From the NCBI GenBank assembly GCA_948144175.1, contig CANXME010002122.1, positions 124,001 through 188,000 of the forward strand: a stretch of 64,000 bases of DNA, read 5' to 3'. The notes below the pieces were generated by a model. That model searched no databases. It was not told the DNA's origin and was given only the letters and a program-made list of their open reading frames with translations. This document shows, piece by piece, positions 32,707 to 43,935 of this stretch. Position 1 is the stretch's first letter. Each line of letters opens with the position of its first letter. The stretch is from Closterium sp. NIES-65 (taxonomy: Eukaryota; Streptophyta; Zygnematophyceae; Desmidiales; Closteriaceae). The translations under genes were made by a program, and so were the position numbers.

Positions 32707-35700
32707 GTCCTTACATTTGATGCTGAGGGTCATGCTGTTGACTTTGAGGTCTGGGTTGATGACCTCCCACTGTTCCTACAGTGCGATAGGGCAGACAGAC
32801 TCTCTTCTTTCGATCTCACCTCTGGTGTCTCTCCTGCCCCGCCTGCTACTGCTGACAGCACTGTTCGCTCACAGTGAGCCACATACGCAATGCTGCTGCC
32901 CACCTTGCTGTGCGTCGCCACTTACCGACCACTGAGCGTGCGCACTTTAGTCAGTACAAGATTGCTAAGACCTTGTACGACGTTGTAGTAGTACGCTACT
33001 CATCCCCTGCCACTGCTGCGCTCAGCCGCCTCATGCTGCCGTAACTGTTCCCTGACCATGCTGCCTTTCCCACAGTCGCTGACCTCATTTCCCTCATTCC
33101 CTGACTTAGCACTAGTGACACTCGCTACCATGCTGCGCTTCCTGCTGAGTTTTGTGCCAAGAACCCCCCCCCCCCATGTACCTCACCCTCTACTACATAG
33201 TGACCCGGCTCCCTGACTCCCTTCGCTTAGTCAGGGACCACTTCCTCTCAGTTTGCCCCACCACACTCACTGTTGACCTCCTCGAGAAGCGCCTCCTAGC
33301 AGCAGAGAAGAGCATAGTCGCTGTAGGAGCCTCTCGTGATGACCCTTCCACCCCCGTCTTTGAAGGATGTTCCCTCTCTCCCCTTGTGCCCTCGGTTGCC
33401 TCTTCTGCTGCGGCCGACCTCGTTGGTGTCAAGTCGGTCGGTGCTGCATCTGCCCCTAGCGGGAGACGCCGCACCGGTAAGGGGAAGGGGGGCAAGGGCG
33501 CTGGAGGGGCTGGAGGGGGTGGAGGCGGCGGAGGCGGCGGCGGTGGCAGACGGAGCGGTGGCGGCGGAAGTGGCGGAGGTGGCGGAAGTGGCAGCAGCAG
33601 CGGTCGAGCTGGTCGCGGCTCTGCACAGAGGAATGGTTCCGGTGGTGGTCCGTGCCAGCAGCAGCAGCGCACTCGTGAGACCCTGTCCCCTCAGCAGCTC
33701 CGTGAGTCGTACGCTGCCTGTCAGCACGGTGGGGGTAGTGGTCCCTACGTCCTCCGTACCGGCGACCGCGCTGGTGAGCAGTACGGGGGCCCGCACTCCA
33801 CCCAGCGCTGCTTCGGCCGCCTGACGGACGCGTGGCATCACCAGTTGCCCGAAGTCTCTGAGAACGCTCGCTGGGACGTTCTGACTAGGGCGGGGGTTGC
33901 TATTTTTGATCTGGATTATGATGCTATTCTTGCTGCCATGTATGTTGTGTCTACTAGTGATGAGGGTGACTGTTACCTGTGTGTTCCGCCTGACCCGGGC
34001 ATTAAGGCTGCTGTTCTAGGTGCTGGTGAGGCTGCTGCTCTAGGTGCTAGTGCATCTGCTGCCCCAGGTGCTGGTGAGTCTGCCCTCTCAGGTACTACGT
34101 CGGCTCAGGCCGTATACATCTTAACCTTTGACTCAAGTGCTTCCCGCTCCTTCTTTCGAGACCGCATTATGCTTACGTCGCTCAGTCGGCCGGTTGCGGT
34201 CTCTGCACTGTCTTACCGTACCCGGCAGCCCCCTCTGGCACCCTGTCCCGTCTCTACCTCCCCTTGTTCTCTACGAACTTGGTGAGTGGAGCTGACCTAC
34301 AGGATAGGGGGGTTGACCAGTTCACTCCTCCGAGTCAGCGAGTGACCCACTGCACGTATGCTCGGACAGGCCAACACCTGGCCATGTTGACCCATCGGCC
34401 AGGGTCGAGCGTGTACACACTTACTACTGAGTCTCATCCGGCTGCTGAGTCTGGTCAGGTAGCTGCGTCGAGTAAGGTGTTTGCTGCAGCGTCCAGGTCT
34501 CGTCCTGAGTCTGCTCCCTACTCGTGTCATCTACTGTCCCACCAGACTCTCCTCTGGCACCATCGCCTCGGTCACCCGTCCTTGCTTCTTCTCCGAGGCA
34601 TGGCCTCCCGTGTCCTTGTCTCTGGTCTCCCCCTGTCTCTCCCTTCCCTATCTCCGGGGCTTGCCCTTGTCTGCGTCCTCTGCGTCTAGGGGCGACAACG
34701 CGCCGCCCCTTGCTCCTCTGAGTTTCCTCCGACAGAGGCTCCGCTGCTAACTCTTCAAATGGAGATGTGGGGCCCCGCCCGCGTCCGTGGCCAAAGGCAC
34801 GAGCGTTACTTCCTGTTGGTGGTTGACGACTACTCGCGTTACACCACGGTGTTCCCCTTGCGCAGCAAGGACAACGTCACTGAGGTGTTGATCAACTGGA
34901 TCCGCGCAGCTCGTGTCCAGCTCAGAGGGAGTTTTGGCTCAGACTTCTTGTCTTGTGTCCACACTTTGACAGAGGCGGGGAGTTTTCCTGTACCTGTCTG
35001 GGAGCCTTTTGTCGCGCACAGGGCATCCGCCAGACCTTCACGCTTCCGGCCTCTCCACAGCAAAATAGGATTGCTGAGCCGCGCATTGCCATGGTCATGG
35101 ACGTTGCTTGTACGTCCATGATCCATGCGGCTGCCCCCCATTTTATGTGGCCGTTTGCGGTTCAGTACGCAGCGCATCAGCTCAACCTTCAGCCCCTGAG
35201 TCTAGGGGTGCTAAGACTGGGGGTGCTGAGCCTAGGGGTGCTGAAGCTGTAGGTGCAGAGCCTAGGGGTGCTGAAGCTGTAGGTGCAGAGCCTAAGGGTG
35301 CTGGGTCTGCTCGTGTGGCCTCTCGCGGTGCTTCGTCGAGGCGGGGGCCATTCTGTCCGAAGTAGCTACGCGAGTCGTTTACCCGGCGCTGGAGCCGTGC
35401 TGCTGGAGCTGGAGGTACTACTGTTGCTACTAGTCCCGGAGTTGCTCGTACTAGTGGTACTGGAGCTGCTGGGGCTGGAGGTGCTGCTTGGGCTGCTGGA
35501 GTTAGTCTTGCTGGAGGTACTACTGGAGCTTTTGGCGGTACTGGAGCTGCCTGTCCTGCTGGAGTTGGTGCTGCTGAAGCTGCTGAAGCTGGAGCTGCTG
35601 GGGGTGTTGGTATTGGTAGTTCTGCTGGCGCTGGTATCTCTGAGAGTGCTGGAGTTGGCGCTGTTGGGGCTGGAGATGCTGTTTGCGCTGGTGCTGCTGC

Positions 35701-37022
35701 TGGGGGTATTGGTGCTGTCCCTGCTGCATCTGGAGGCGCTGCGCGGCCGAGGCCGTACTTCGTTCCGCTCCTGGAGTAGGTTCTTGGTCTCCCGCCCTCT
35801 ACTGGTCGTGTTTCTTCCTTAGTGTGCACAGCCTGTCAGTCGCGGTTACAGTTACAACCCGCCTCCCCCCTACCTGCCCCTTCTCCCTACACTGGTCCTA
35901 CTAGAGGTCTTGCTGAGCGTCGTGAGCCTGCGTCTCGTCCTGCGTCGCCTGTTTGTGCTGCTCACACTAGTCGTCGTGCTCCGCGTCCGCGTCCTCCTGC
36001 GGTCCCAGGCACACACCAGATGGCACTGCATCTTTCCACTGTTCCTCTGCGTGTCCCGTTGCGATGTCCTCCACAGTCCTCATTTCGTGTTCTTGCAGAC
36101 TCGGAGTCTGACTCTCTTCGTGATGCCAGTCCTACTGTCGCACATCTCCTGGCCACTGTTGTCACTGTACCTTCCTTTCAGTCCACTACTGCGTCGGCCC
36201 TAGTTGCTGAGCTTGTCGACTTTGCTGCTCGCTGTCGTCTAGACTACGCTGCTAGTCTTGTTGCTGAGTCTAAATATGCCTGTCTTCCGTTCGTCGGATG
36301 TGAGTGTGCTCTTAGCAAGGACGTCCTTGAGTACAGGCAGGAGAATTCCAGTATTTTGCTGCTGCTTTGTCTCATCTCATTTCCACGCTGAATGCCTCCG
36401 AGGGAGACCCGGAAACACCAGACATCCCGACTCCTCGATTGTACGCTGAGGCGATCGAGGGTCCCTACTCATCTAAGTGGCAGTCAGCCATAAACGCAGA
36501 GATGGCTTCCTGGACGTCTACAGGCACCTACGTCAATGATGTTTCCCCGCATGGGGTGAACATCGTCAGTGGCATGTGGATCTTCAGGGTGAAGCGGCCG
36601 CCGAGTTCTCCGCCTGTTTTCAAGGCGCGTTACGTGGCTTGACGCTTCAGTCAGTGGCAGGAAGTTGACTACTTTCAGACCTTCTCTCCCACCCCGAAGA
36701 TGACCACTCTTTGAGTGCTGCTGCACATAGCCGCTTAGCGCGACTACGAGCTTCACTCTCTTGACTTCAGCACAACTTTCCTTCAGGGCAGCCTGCACGA
36801 GGAGATCTGGCTGTGCCGCCCACCTGGCTTCACTGGGTCATTTCCTCCTGGTACCTAGTGGAGCCTCCGACTGCCAGTCTACGGTCTCCGCCAGGCGCCC
36901 CATGAGTGGCACGATACACTGGGGACTACACTTGCGGCTCTTCGGTTTGCTCCTTCTACAGCCGACCCGTCGCTGTTTCTGCGCAACGGCACCTATTTGC
37001 CGCCGTTCTACATCCTCGTGTA
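32707..37022 (+). pseudogene. Decayed family B copia Gag-Pol, copy B1
   Basis: Recognisable by comparison with B2. Gag starts about 32707 but is frameshifted, with a run of 12 C at 33164-33175 where B3 has an unbroken frame. The Gly-rich Gag end and protease lie in one frame (33152-34285), with the protease motif changed from DSG to DSS. Integrase pieces occur at 34264-35190, with the first catalytic Asp replaced by Glu (QMEMWG). A deletion then joins the integrase directly to the Gly/Ala-rich linker at about 35190. RT begins near 36420, contains several stops, and ends at FYILV just before YVDD, where B2 leader sequence begins. No RNase H or LTR remains. Confidence 0.9.
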
Positions 37023-38035
37023 AGCAGTCCTTCCGACGCGGCCCCGCCACTTCTCCTAATCGCGGCCCCGCCGCCCACCACGTCGCGGCCCGCCGTCTCC
37101 TCTGACGCGGCCCCGCCGCTGGCGCTTACCCGGCCCCGCCGCCGGCTCCCACACGGCCCCATGGCCCACCACGACGGGGCCCCGCCGCCGGTTCTGACGC
37201 GGCCCCGCCGCCGGTTTGACGTGGCCCCGCCGTCGGCTCCTACGAGGCCCCGCCGGCTCCTACTGAGGCCTCGCCGCCGGCTCCTACTGCGGCCTCGCCG
37301 GCTCCTACTGCGGCCCCGCCGGCTCCTACTGCGGCCCCGCCACCGGCTCCTACTACGGCCCCGCCGGCTCTCCAGCGGCCCCGCCGCCGTTTTGACGCGG
37401 CCCAGCCGCGGCTCCTACCGTGGCCCCGCCGCCGCATTTGCTGCGGCCCCGCCACCGGCTCCTACGAGGCCCCGCCGTCGGCCCCGTCCGTCCCTGTCCC
37501 GGCCCCCCCGTTGCACCCTACCGGCCCGCCGCTGCACCACTGACGGCCCCGCCCGTCCCTTCTCGGCCCCGCCGCTGCACCTTGACGGCCCCGCCGTCCC
37601 ATTTGACGGCCCCGCCGTCCTCTGTCCCGGCCCCGCTGCTGCACCCTGACGACTCCGCCGTCTCCTGTCCCGGCCCCGCCACTACACTTCAGCCGAGCCG
37701 CCCTGCAGCAGCCGAGCCGCCCTGCAGCAGCCGAGCCGCCCTGCAGCAGCCGGGCCGCCCTGCAGCCGAACCGCCCGGGAGCCGAGCCGCCCTGCCGCCG
37801 AGCCGCCCTGCACCCGAGCCGCCCTGCCGCCGAGCCGCCCGGGAGCCGAGCCGCCCTGCACCCGAGCCGCCCTGCCGCCGAGCTGCCCGGGAGCCGAGCC
37901 GCTGTGCACCCGAGCCGCCCGGTCGCCGTGCTGCCTTTTCTGTCGAGCTGCACGACCTGCCCCGCCTGGTGAGCACAGTCCCACTGTCACTGCGTGCTCT
38001 TTCCCTACTGCTTGCACTGCTTCGCTGTCGTCGCC
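37023..38035 (+). repeat. GC-rich tandem-repeat leader of copy B2
   Basis: About 1 kb of CGGCCCCGCCGCCGGCTCCTA-like repeats, followed by AGCCGAGCCGCCCTGCAGC-like repeats up to the Gag ATG. The join to B1 at about 37023 is direct, so the 5' LTR and PBS of B2 are absent. Open frames on both strands here come from codon-like low complexity, not genes. Confidence 0.85.
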
Positions 38036-41000
38036 ATGGCCACCCCTAGTGTCCTAGCCTTTGACGCTGAGGGTCGCGCCATAGATTTTGAGGTCTGGCT
38101 AGATGACCTGCAGCTGTTCTTACAGTGCGACAGAGCTGATGGCCTTTCTCTCTTTGACCTCACCTCTGGCGCCTCTCCTGCTCCTGCTGCTGATGCTGAT
38201 CCCACTGTCCGCTCTCAGTGGGCCACCCGCGATGCTGCTGCACGTCTTGCTGTGCGTCGCCACCTCCCTACCTCTGAGCGCGCGCACTTTAGTCAGTACA
38301 AGAGTGCTCAGACCTTGTACGACGCTGTAGTTGCGCGCTACTCCTCCCCTGCCACTGCTGCACTGAGCCGTCTCATGCTTCCCTACATCTTTCCTGACCT
38401 CTCTGCCTTTCCCACTGTCGCTGACCTCATTACGCACCTCCGCACTAGTGACACTCGCTACCGCGCCGCCCTTCCTGCTGAGTTCTGCACTAAGAACCCC
38501 CCCCCATGTACATCACTCTCTACTACGTAGTCGCGCGCCTCCCTGACTCCCTTCGTGTAGTCAGGGACCACTTTCTCGCAGTCTGTCCCACCACTCTCAC
38601 CGTCGACCTCCTCGAGAAGGCCCTCCTCTCAGCTGAGAAGAGCATAGTTGCTGTAGGGGCTTCTCGTGGTGACCCTCGCACCCCCATCTTTGAGGGGTGC
38701 TCTCCTTCCCCCTTGCTGCCCTCTGTTGCCTCTGCTGCTGCTGCCGACCTGCTTGGTCTTGAGTCAGTCGGCGCAGCGTCTGCCCCTAGTGGAAGACGTC
38801 GCTCTAGCAGGGGCAAGGGGGGCAAGGGCGCGGGTGGAGCTGGAGGGAGCGGTGGAGGTGGCGGCGGTGGCGGCGGCGGGAGTGGGGGTGGCGGCGGGAG
38901 TAGTGGTGGTGGTGGTGGTGGTGGCAGCAGCAGCGGCAACGGTGGTGGTGGTGGCGGCGGTGGTGGAGGTGGCAGCGGCGGAGGTGGAGGCGGTGGGGGA
39001 GGAGGCGGTGGAGGCGGTGGAGGCGGCGGCGGAGGAGCGGGAGGTGGTGGAGGGAGCGGAGCTGGTCGCGGTAGTACCCAGCAGCGTAGTGGCGGTGGTG
39101 GTGGCCAGCGCTCGCAGCGGCAGCAGCAGCAGCGCTCGCGGGACATCCCTCCGCCCCAGCAGCTTCGTGAGTGGTACGCTGGGCGTCAGAGGGGTGGGGG
39201 TACTGGTCCCTGCACCTACGTTCTTCGTTCCGGCGACCGCGCGGGTGAGCAGTGTGGGGGTGCCCACGCTACCCTGCGCTGCTTTGGCCGCCTGACGGAC
39301 GCTTGGCGTCAGCAGTTCCCCGGGGCTAGTGAGATCCCTCGTTGGGATGAGCTCCTTAGGGCGGGTGTAGCGATCTTTGATCTTGATTATGATGCTATCC
39401 TTGCTGCTATGTATACTGTGACTTATAGTGAGGAGAATGAGGGTTACCGGTGTTTCCAGCCCGACCCGGGCATTGGTACTGCTGCGCTAGGTGCTTGTGA
39501 GGCTGCTGCTCTAGGTGCCAGTGTGTCTGCGCTCTCAGGTACTGGTGAGACTGCGCTTTCAGGTACTGAGTCGTCCTCGTCCTCCCTCACTTTCACACTT
39601 GACTCCGGAGCTTCTCGCTCCTTCTTTCGAGACCGCACTACCCTTACGCCGCTTGGCCGGCCGGTTGCGGTCTCCCTGGCTGACCCTTCTGGGGGTCCTG
39701 TCCTGTCTCACTTCTCCACTCTCCTCCCGTGTCCGGCTGCCCCTTCGGGCGCCCTGTCTGGTCTGTACCTTCCCTCGTTCTCGACGAACTTGGTGAGTGG
39801 TGCAGCCCTACAGGATGCGGGGGTTCACCAGTTTACTCCTGCGAGTCAGCGGGTGACCCACTGCACGGACGCACGCACAGGCCGACACCTGGCCACCTTC
39901 TCGCGTCGGCCGGGGTCGAGTCTCTACACCCTGACCACTTCGTCTCCTCCTGTCCCTGCGTCCGGTCAGGTAGCTGCGTCAGGTCAGGTGCTTGCTGCTG
40001 CGTCCCGGTCAGGTCCTGAGTCTGCCCCCTGTTCTTGTCGCCTCCTGTCTCACGAGACTCTCCTGTGGCACCACCGTCTTGGCCACCCCTCCTTGCCCCG
40101 TCTTCGGAGCATGGCTTCCCGTGTCCTTGTCTCTGGTCTTCCCCGGTCTCTCCCTCCTCTCCCCTCCGGGCCAGGACCTTCCTGTGTCCCCTGTGTCGAG
40201 GGTCGCCTCCGAGCTACTCCTCACTCCTCCCACTTCCCCCCGACAGAGGCTCCCCTGCAGACGCTTCACATGGATGTGTGGGGCCCAGCCCCCGTCCGTG
40301 GGCAGGGTCACGAGCGCTACTTCCTGTTGGTGGTTGACGACTACTCGCGTTACACCACAGTCCTCCCCTTGCGCAGCAAGGGTGCGGTCACTGAGGTGCT
40401 GATCGACTGGATCCGCGAGGCTCGTCTCCAGCTCAGGAAGAGCTTCGGCTCGGACTTTCGTGTTCTGCGTCTGCACTCGGACAGAGGCGGAGAGTTCTCC
40501 TCTCGCCTTCTGCGAGACTACTGTCGTGCACGGGGGATCCGCCAGACCTTCACGCTTCCGGACTCTCCACAGCAAAATGGGATTGCTGAGCGCTGCATTG
40601 GCATGGTCATGGACGTCGCTCGTACGTCCATGATGCATGCGGCTGCCCCCCATTTTCTGTGGCCGTTCGCGGTGAGGTACGCGGCGCATCAGCTCAACCT
40701 TCACCCCAGGGTCTCTCGGCCTGCGATGTCCCCAGTCTTACCGTGGACGGGGAAGGTTGGCGATGCGTCTGCGTTCCGTGTCTGGGGATCTCGGGCGTTT
40801 GTCCGCGACTTGTCTGCGGACAAGCTGTCCCCTCGTGCTGCTCCCTGTGTCTTCCTTGGCTTCCCCACTGACGCCCCAGGGTGGCAGTTTTACCACCCCT
40901 CCTCTCGTCGTGTTCTGTCCTCCCAGGACGTCACGTTTGACGAGTCAGTCCCCTTCTACCGTCTCTTCCCCTACCGCACTCCTTCCCTCCCCCCTCCCCC

Positions 41001-43617
41001 GGACTTCCTTGTGCCGGTTCCCCCCCCGGTAGACCCCCTCCCCCCTCGGGTTCCTGCCCCCTCAAGTGTGTCCCAGGTAGACGCCGTTGACCCGGTCGAG
41101 GTTACTGGTGACTCTGGTGCTGCTGCGGGTGCTGAGCCTGGGGGTGCTGACTCTGGGGGTGCTGTGCGCGGGGGTGCTGAGCCTGGGGGTGCTGGGCCTG
41201 GGGGTGCTACTGCGGAGGGTGCGGAGCCTGGGGGTGCTGAGCCGGGGGGTGCTGTGCCTGGAGGTGCTGGGTCTGGGGGTGCTGGGTCGAGAGCTGCTGA
41301 GCCTGGGGGTGCTGAGCTGGGAGCTGCTGAGCCTGGGGGTGCTGCGTCTGGAGCTGCTGAGCCTGGGGTTTCTCCTGCTGCGCCTCGCCGGGAGCCCCTC
41401 TCTCCACAGGAGCTGCGCGAGTGGTTCGCTCGCCGCTGGAGGCGTGCTGCTGAGTCTGGGGGTGCTGCTGGAGCTGGAGCTGGTGCTTCTTCGACCGTCG
41501 AGGGTGCTGGTGCTGCCGGTCCCGGAGCTGCTGGGCTTGCGGGTCCTCCTGGAGCTGGAGCTGCTGAGGGTGTTGGTGCTGAGCCTACTGCTGCTGGTCC
41601 TGCCGCTGGCGGAGTGGGTGACGCTGGTGCTGTCCCTGCTGCGTCTGGAGCTACTGCGCGGCCTCGGCCGTACTTCGTTCCGCTTCTGCAGCAGGTTCTT
41701 GGTCTTTCTCCTCCAGTAGAGGGTCCACCGCCAGTCCGGTCGCAGTCCCTGCTGGAGCCTTCCTCTCCACTGCCTGCTCCCTCTCCTTACACTGGTCCTA
41801 CTGGAGGTCTTGCTGAGGGTCGTGAGCCTGCGTCTCGTCCCGCGTCGCCTGTTCGTACTGCTCGCGCTAGTGGTCGCAGTTCGCGTCAGCGTCCTCCTCC
41901 TGTCCCTGGCACGCACCGGATGTCTTTGCGTCCGTCCACTGCTCCTCTGCGTGCCCCTTTGCCTTCTCCTCCTGAGTCCTCTCTTCCTGCGCTTGCCGAC
42001 CCTGAGTCGGACTCTCTTCGTGCTGCCAGTCCTACTGTCACGCGTCTGCTTGCTACTGTCGTCACTGACCCCTCTTTTGAGTCCACTGCTGCGTCTGCTC
42101 TTGTCGCTGAGCTTGTCGACTTTGCTGCTCGCTGTCGTCTCGACTACGCTGCTAGTCTGGTTGCTGAGTCTGCGTCTGTCTGTCCTCCGTCCGTCGGGGG
42201 TGAGTGTGCTCTTGGCACGGATGTCCTAAAGGACAGGCAGGAGGAGTTACAGTGTCTAGCGGCTGCTTCACCTCATCTCGCGTCTGTACTGCTTGCCCCT
42301 GAGGGAGACCCGGATGCACTAGACATCCCGACTCCGCGATCTTACGTGGAGGCCGTAGAGGGTCCCTACTCCTCTCAGTGGCAGGCAGCTATGGATGCAG
42401 AGATGGCTTCCTGGAAGTCCACAGGCACCTACGTTGACGCGGTTCCCCCTCCTGGGGCGAACATCGTCAGTGGCACGTGGATCTTCAGGGTGAAGCGGCC
42501 GCCGGGCTCTCCACCTGTCTTCAAGGCGCGGTACGTTGCTCGTGGCTTCAGTCAGCGGCAGGGAGTTGACTACTTTCAGACCTTCTCTCCCACCCCGAAG
42601 ATGACTACTCTTCGGGTGCTGCTGCACATAGCCGCTCAGCGCGACTACGAGCTTCACTCTCTTGACTTCAGCACTGCGTTCCTGCAGGGTAGCCTGCACG
42701 AGGAGATCTGGCTGCGCCGTCCACCTGGCTTCACTGGGACTTTCCCTCCTGGCACCCAGTGGAGCCTCCGACGGCCAGTCTACGGTCTTCGCCAGGCACC
42801 GCGTGAGTGGCACGACACACTGAGGACTACGCTTGCGGCTCTTGGGTTTGCTCCTTCTACTGCTGACCCGTCGCTGTTTCTGCGCACCGACACTTTTCTG
42901 CCGCCGTTCTACATCCTCGTGTACGTCGACGACTTGGTCTTTGCCACAGCGGACACTGCTGGACTCGCCTACGTGAAGTCCGAGCTGCTGAAGAGACACA
43001 CGTGCACAGACCTGGGTGAACTGCGCAGCTACCTTGGCTTGCAGATCACTCGGGACAGAGCACGCCGCACCATTACCTTGACTCAGTCACACATGGTGCA
43101 GCAGGTCCTTCAGCGCTTCGGCTTCACGTACTCCTCGCCTCAGGCCACTCCTCTGCCTACTCGCCACTCACTCTCAGCTCTGCCTTCGGATGAGTCCGTA
43201 GAGTTGAGTGGTCCGTATGCAGAGCTTGTTGGCTGCCTCATGTACCTGATGACCTGCACACGACCTGACCTTGCATACCCTCTGAGCATTCTTGCACGTT
43301 ATGTTGCTCATGGTAGACACCGACTAGAGCACATGGCTGCAGCGAAGAGGGTATTGCGCTACCTGTGCAGTACGTCGGGCATGGGGCTAGTGCTTGGAGG
43401 GCGGAGTCCAGTGGTCCTTACAGGCCACGCGGATGCTTCTTGGGCTGACGACCAGGCTACGCAGCGGTCGTCGCAGGGTTACACCTTCAGCCTTGGTTCC
43501 GGCTCTGTCTCGTGGCGGTCTACTCGCTCGTCTTCAGTTCTCGGCTCCAGTTGTGAGGCTGAAATCTACGCCGGGGCCATGGCTGCACAAGAGCTTCGCG
43601 GTCTACTTGTACTGTGA
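38036..43617 (+). pseudogene. Family B copia Gag-Pol, copy B2, nearly open but 3' truncated
   Basis: Gag begins at ATG 38036 (MATPSVLAF). A run of 9 C at 38497-38505 puts it one base out of frame with the rest, which is open from 38506 to 43617 (1703 aa). In that numbering: a polyglycine tract (about 112-182); a Cys/His motif C234-X13-C248-X3-H252-X4-C257; protease DSG 364-366; the integrase zinc domain (H521, H525, C558, C561); the integrase core D588, D657, E693 (DX35E); an AEPGG-repeat linker; and RT D1387 and YVDD 1473-1476. RNase H is cut after the AEIYAGAMAAQELR motif by a deletion into the 3' untranslated region. Because the only internal lesion is a homopolymer change, a sequencing or assembly error there is possible. 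The missing RNase H end makes the locus defective regardless. Confidence 0.92.
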
Positions 43618-43796
43618 CATATATATACCTGCTCTTGCTTGTCTTGCTTTATATATATGTCTGTACTCTTGCATGTGAACTGGCCTTTGGCCTTGCTCTT
43701 GTGCTCGGACTGTGTGGTGACTTTGTGATCCACCCCGAGCTTTGTTTTGCTTTGCTTGACTGGTCTTGTGACCCCTTGTTCTCCCCCACTTTGCCT

Positions 43797-43805
43797 ATGG
43801 GGGTG
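43797..43805 (+). promoter_or_regulatory. Polypurine tract of B2 within a small hairpin
   Basis: TGGGGGTG lies directly before the 3' LTR. It pairs with CCCCCA about 10 bases upstream (43783-43805 region). The same layout occurs in every family B-like 3' end of this window. Confidence 0.65.
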
Positions 43806-43935
43806 TGTCAGAACATATAGCTTACTTGTTTGTGTAGGCTACAGTGGAGTATCCCATAGGGGGTACAACCCAATTAGGTTTCCTATTTGTACTCATTTCG
43901 TTCATAGTCATTTCATTCCTCTTTTCTATTTCACA
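43806..43935 (+). repeat. 3' LTR of B2 (130 bp)
   Basis: Starts TGTCAGAACATATAGC, contains the conserved GGGGGTACAAC block and ends TTTCACA, like the 131-bp LTRs of B3. The right flank is satellite DNA starting TTAGTTACC. Confidence 0.88.

Noticed and set aside
37240-37660. Leader repeats of B2 as a Pro/Arg-rich protein gene
   Set aside because: Frames shift between repeat types, no frame is conserved in B1 or B3, and the region lies between the PBS and Gag positions of the complete element.
38523-39146. Minus-strand proline-rich ORF opposite the polyglycine tract
   Set aside because: It is the complement of GGN repeats (CCN gives Pro) and is a low-complexity shadow.
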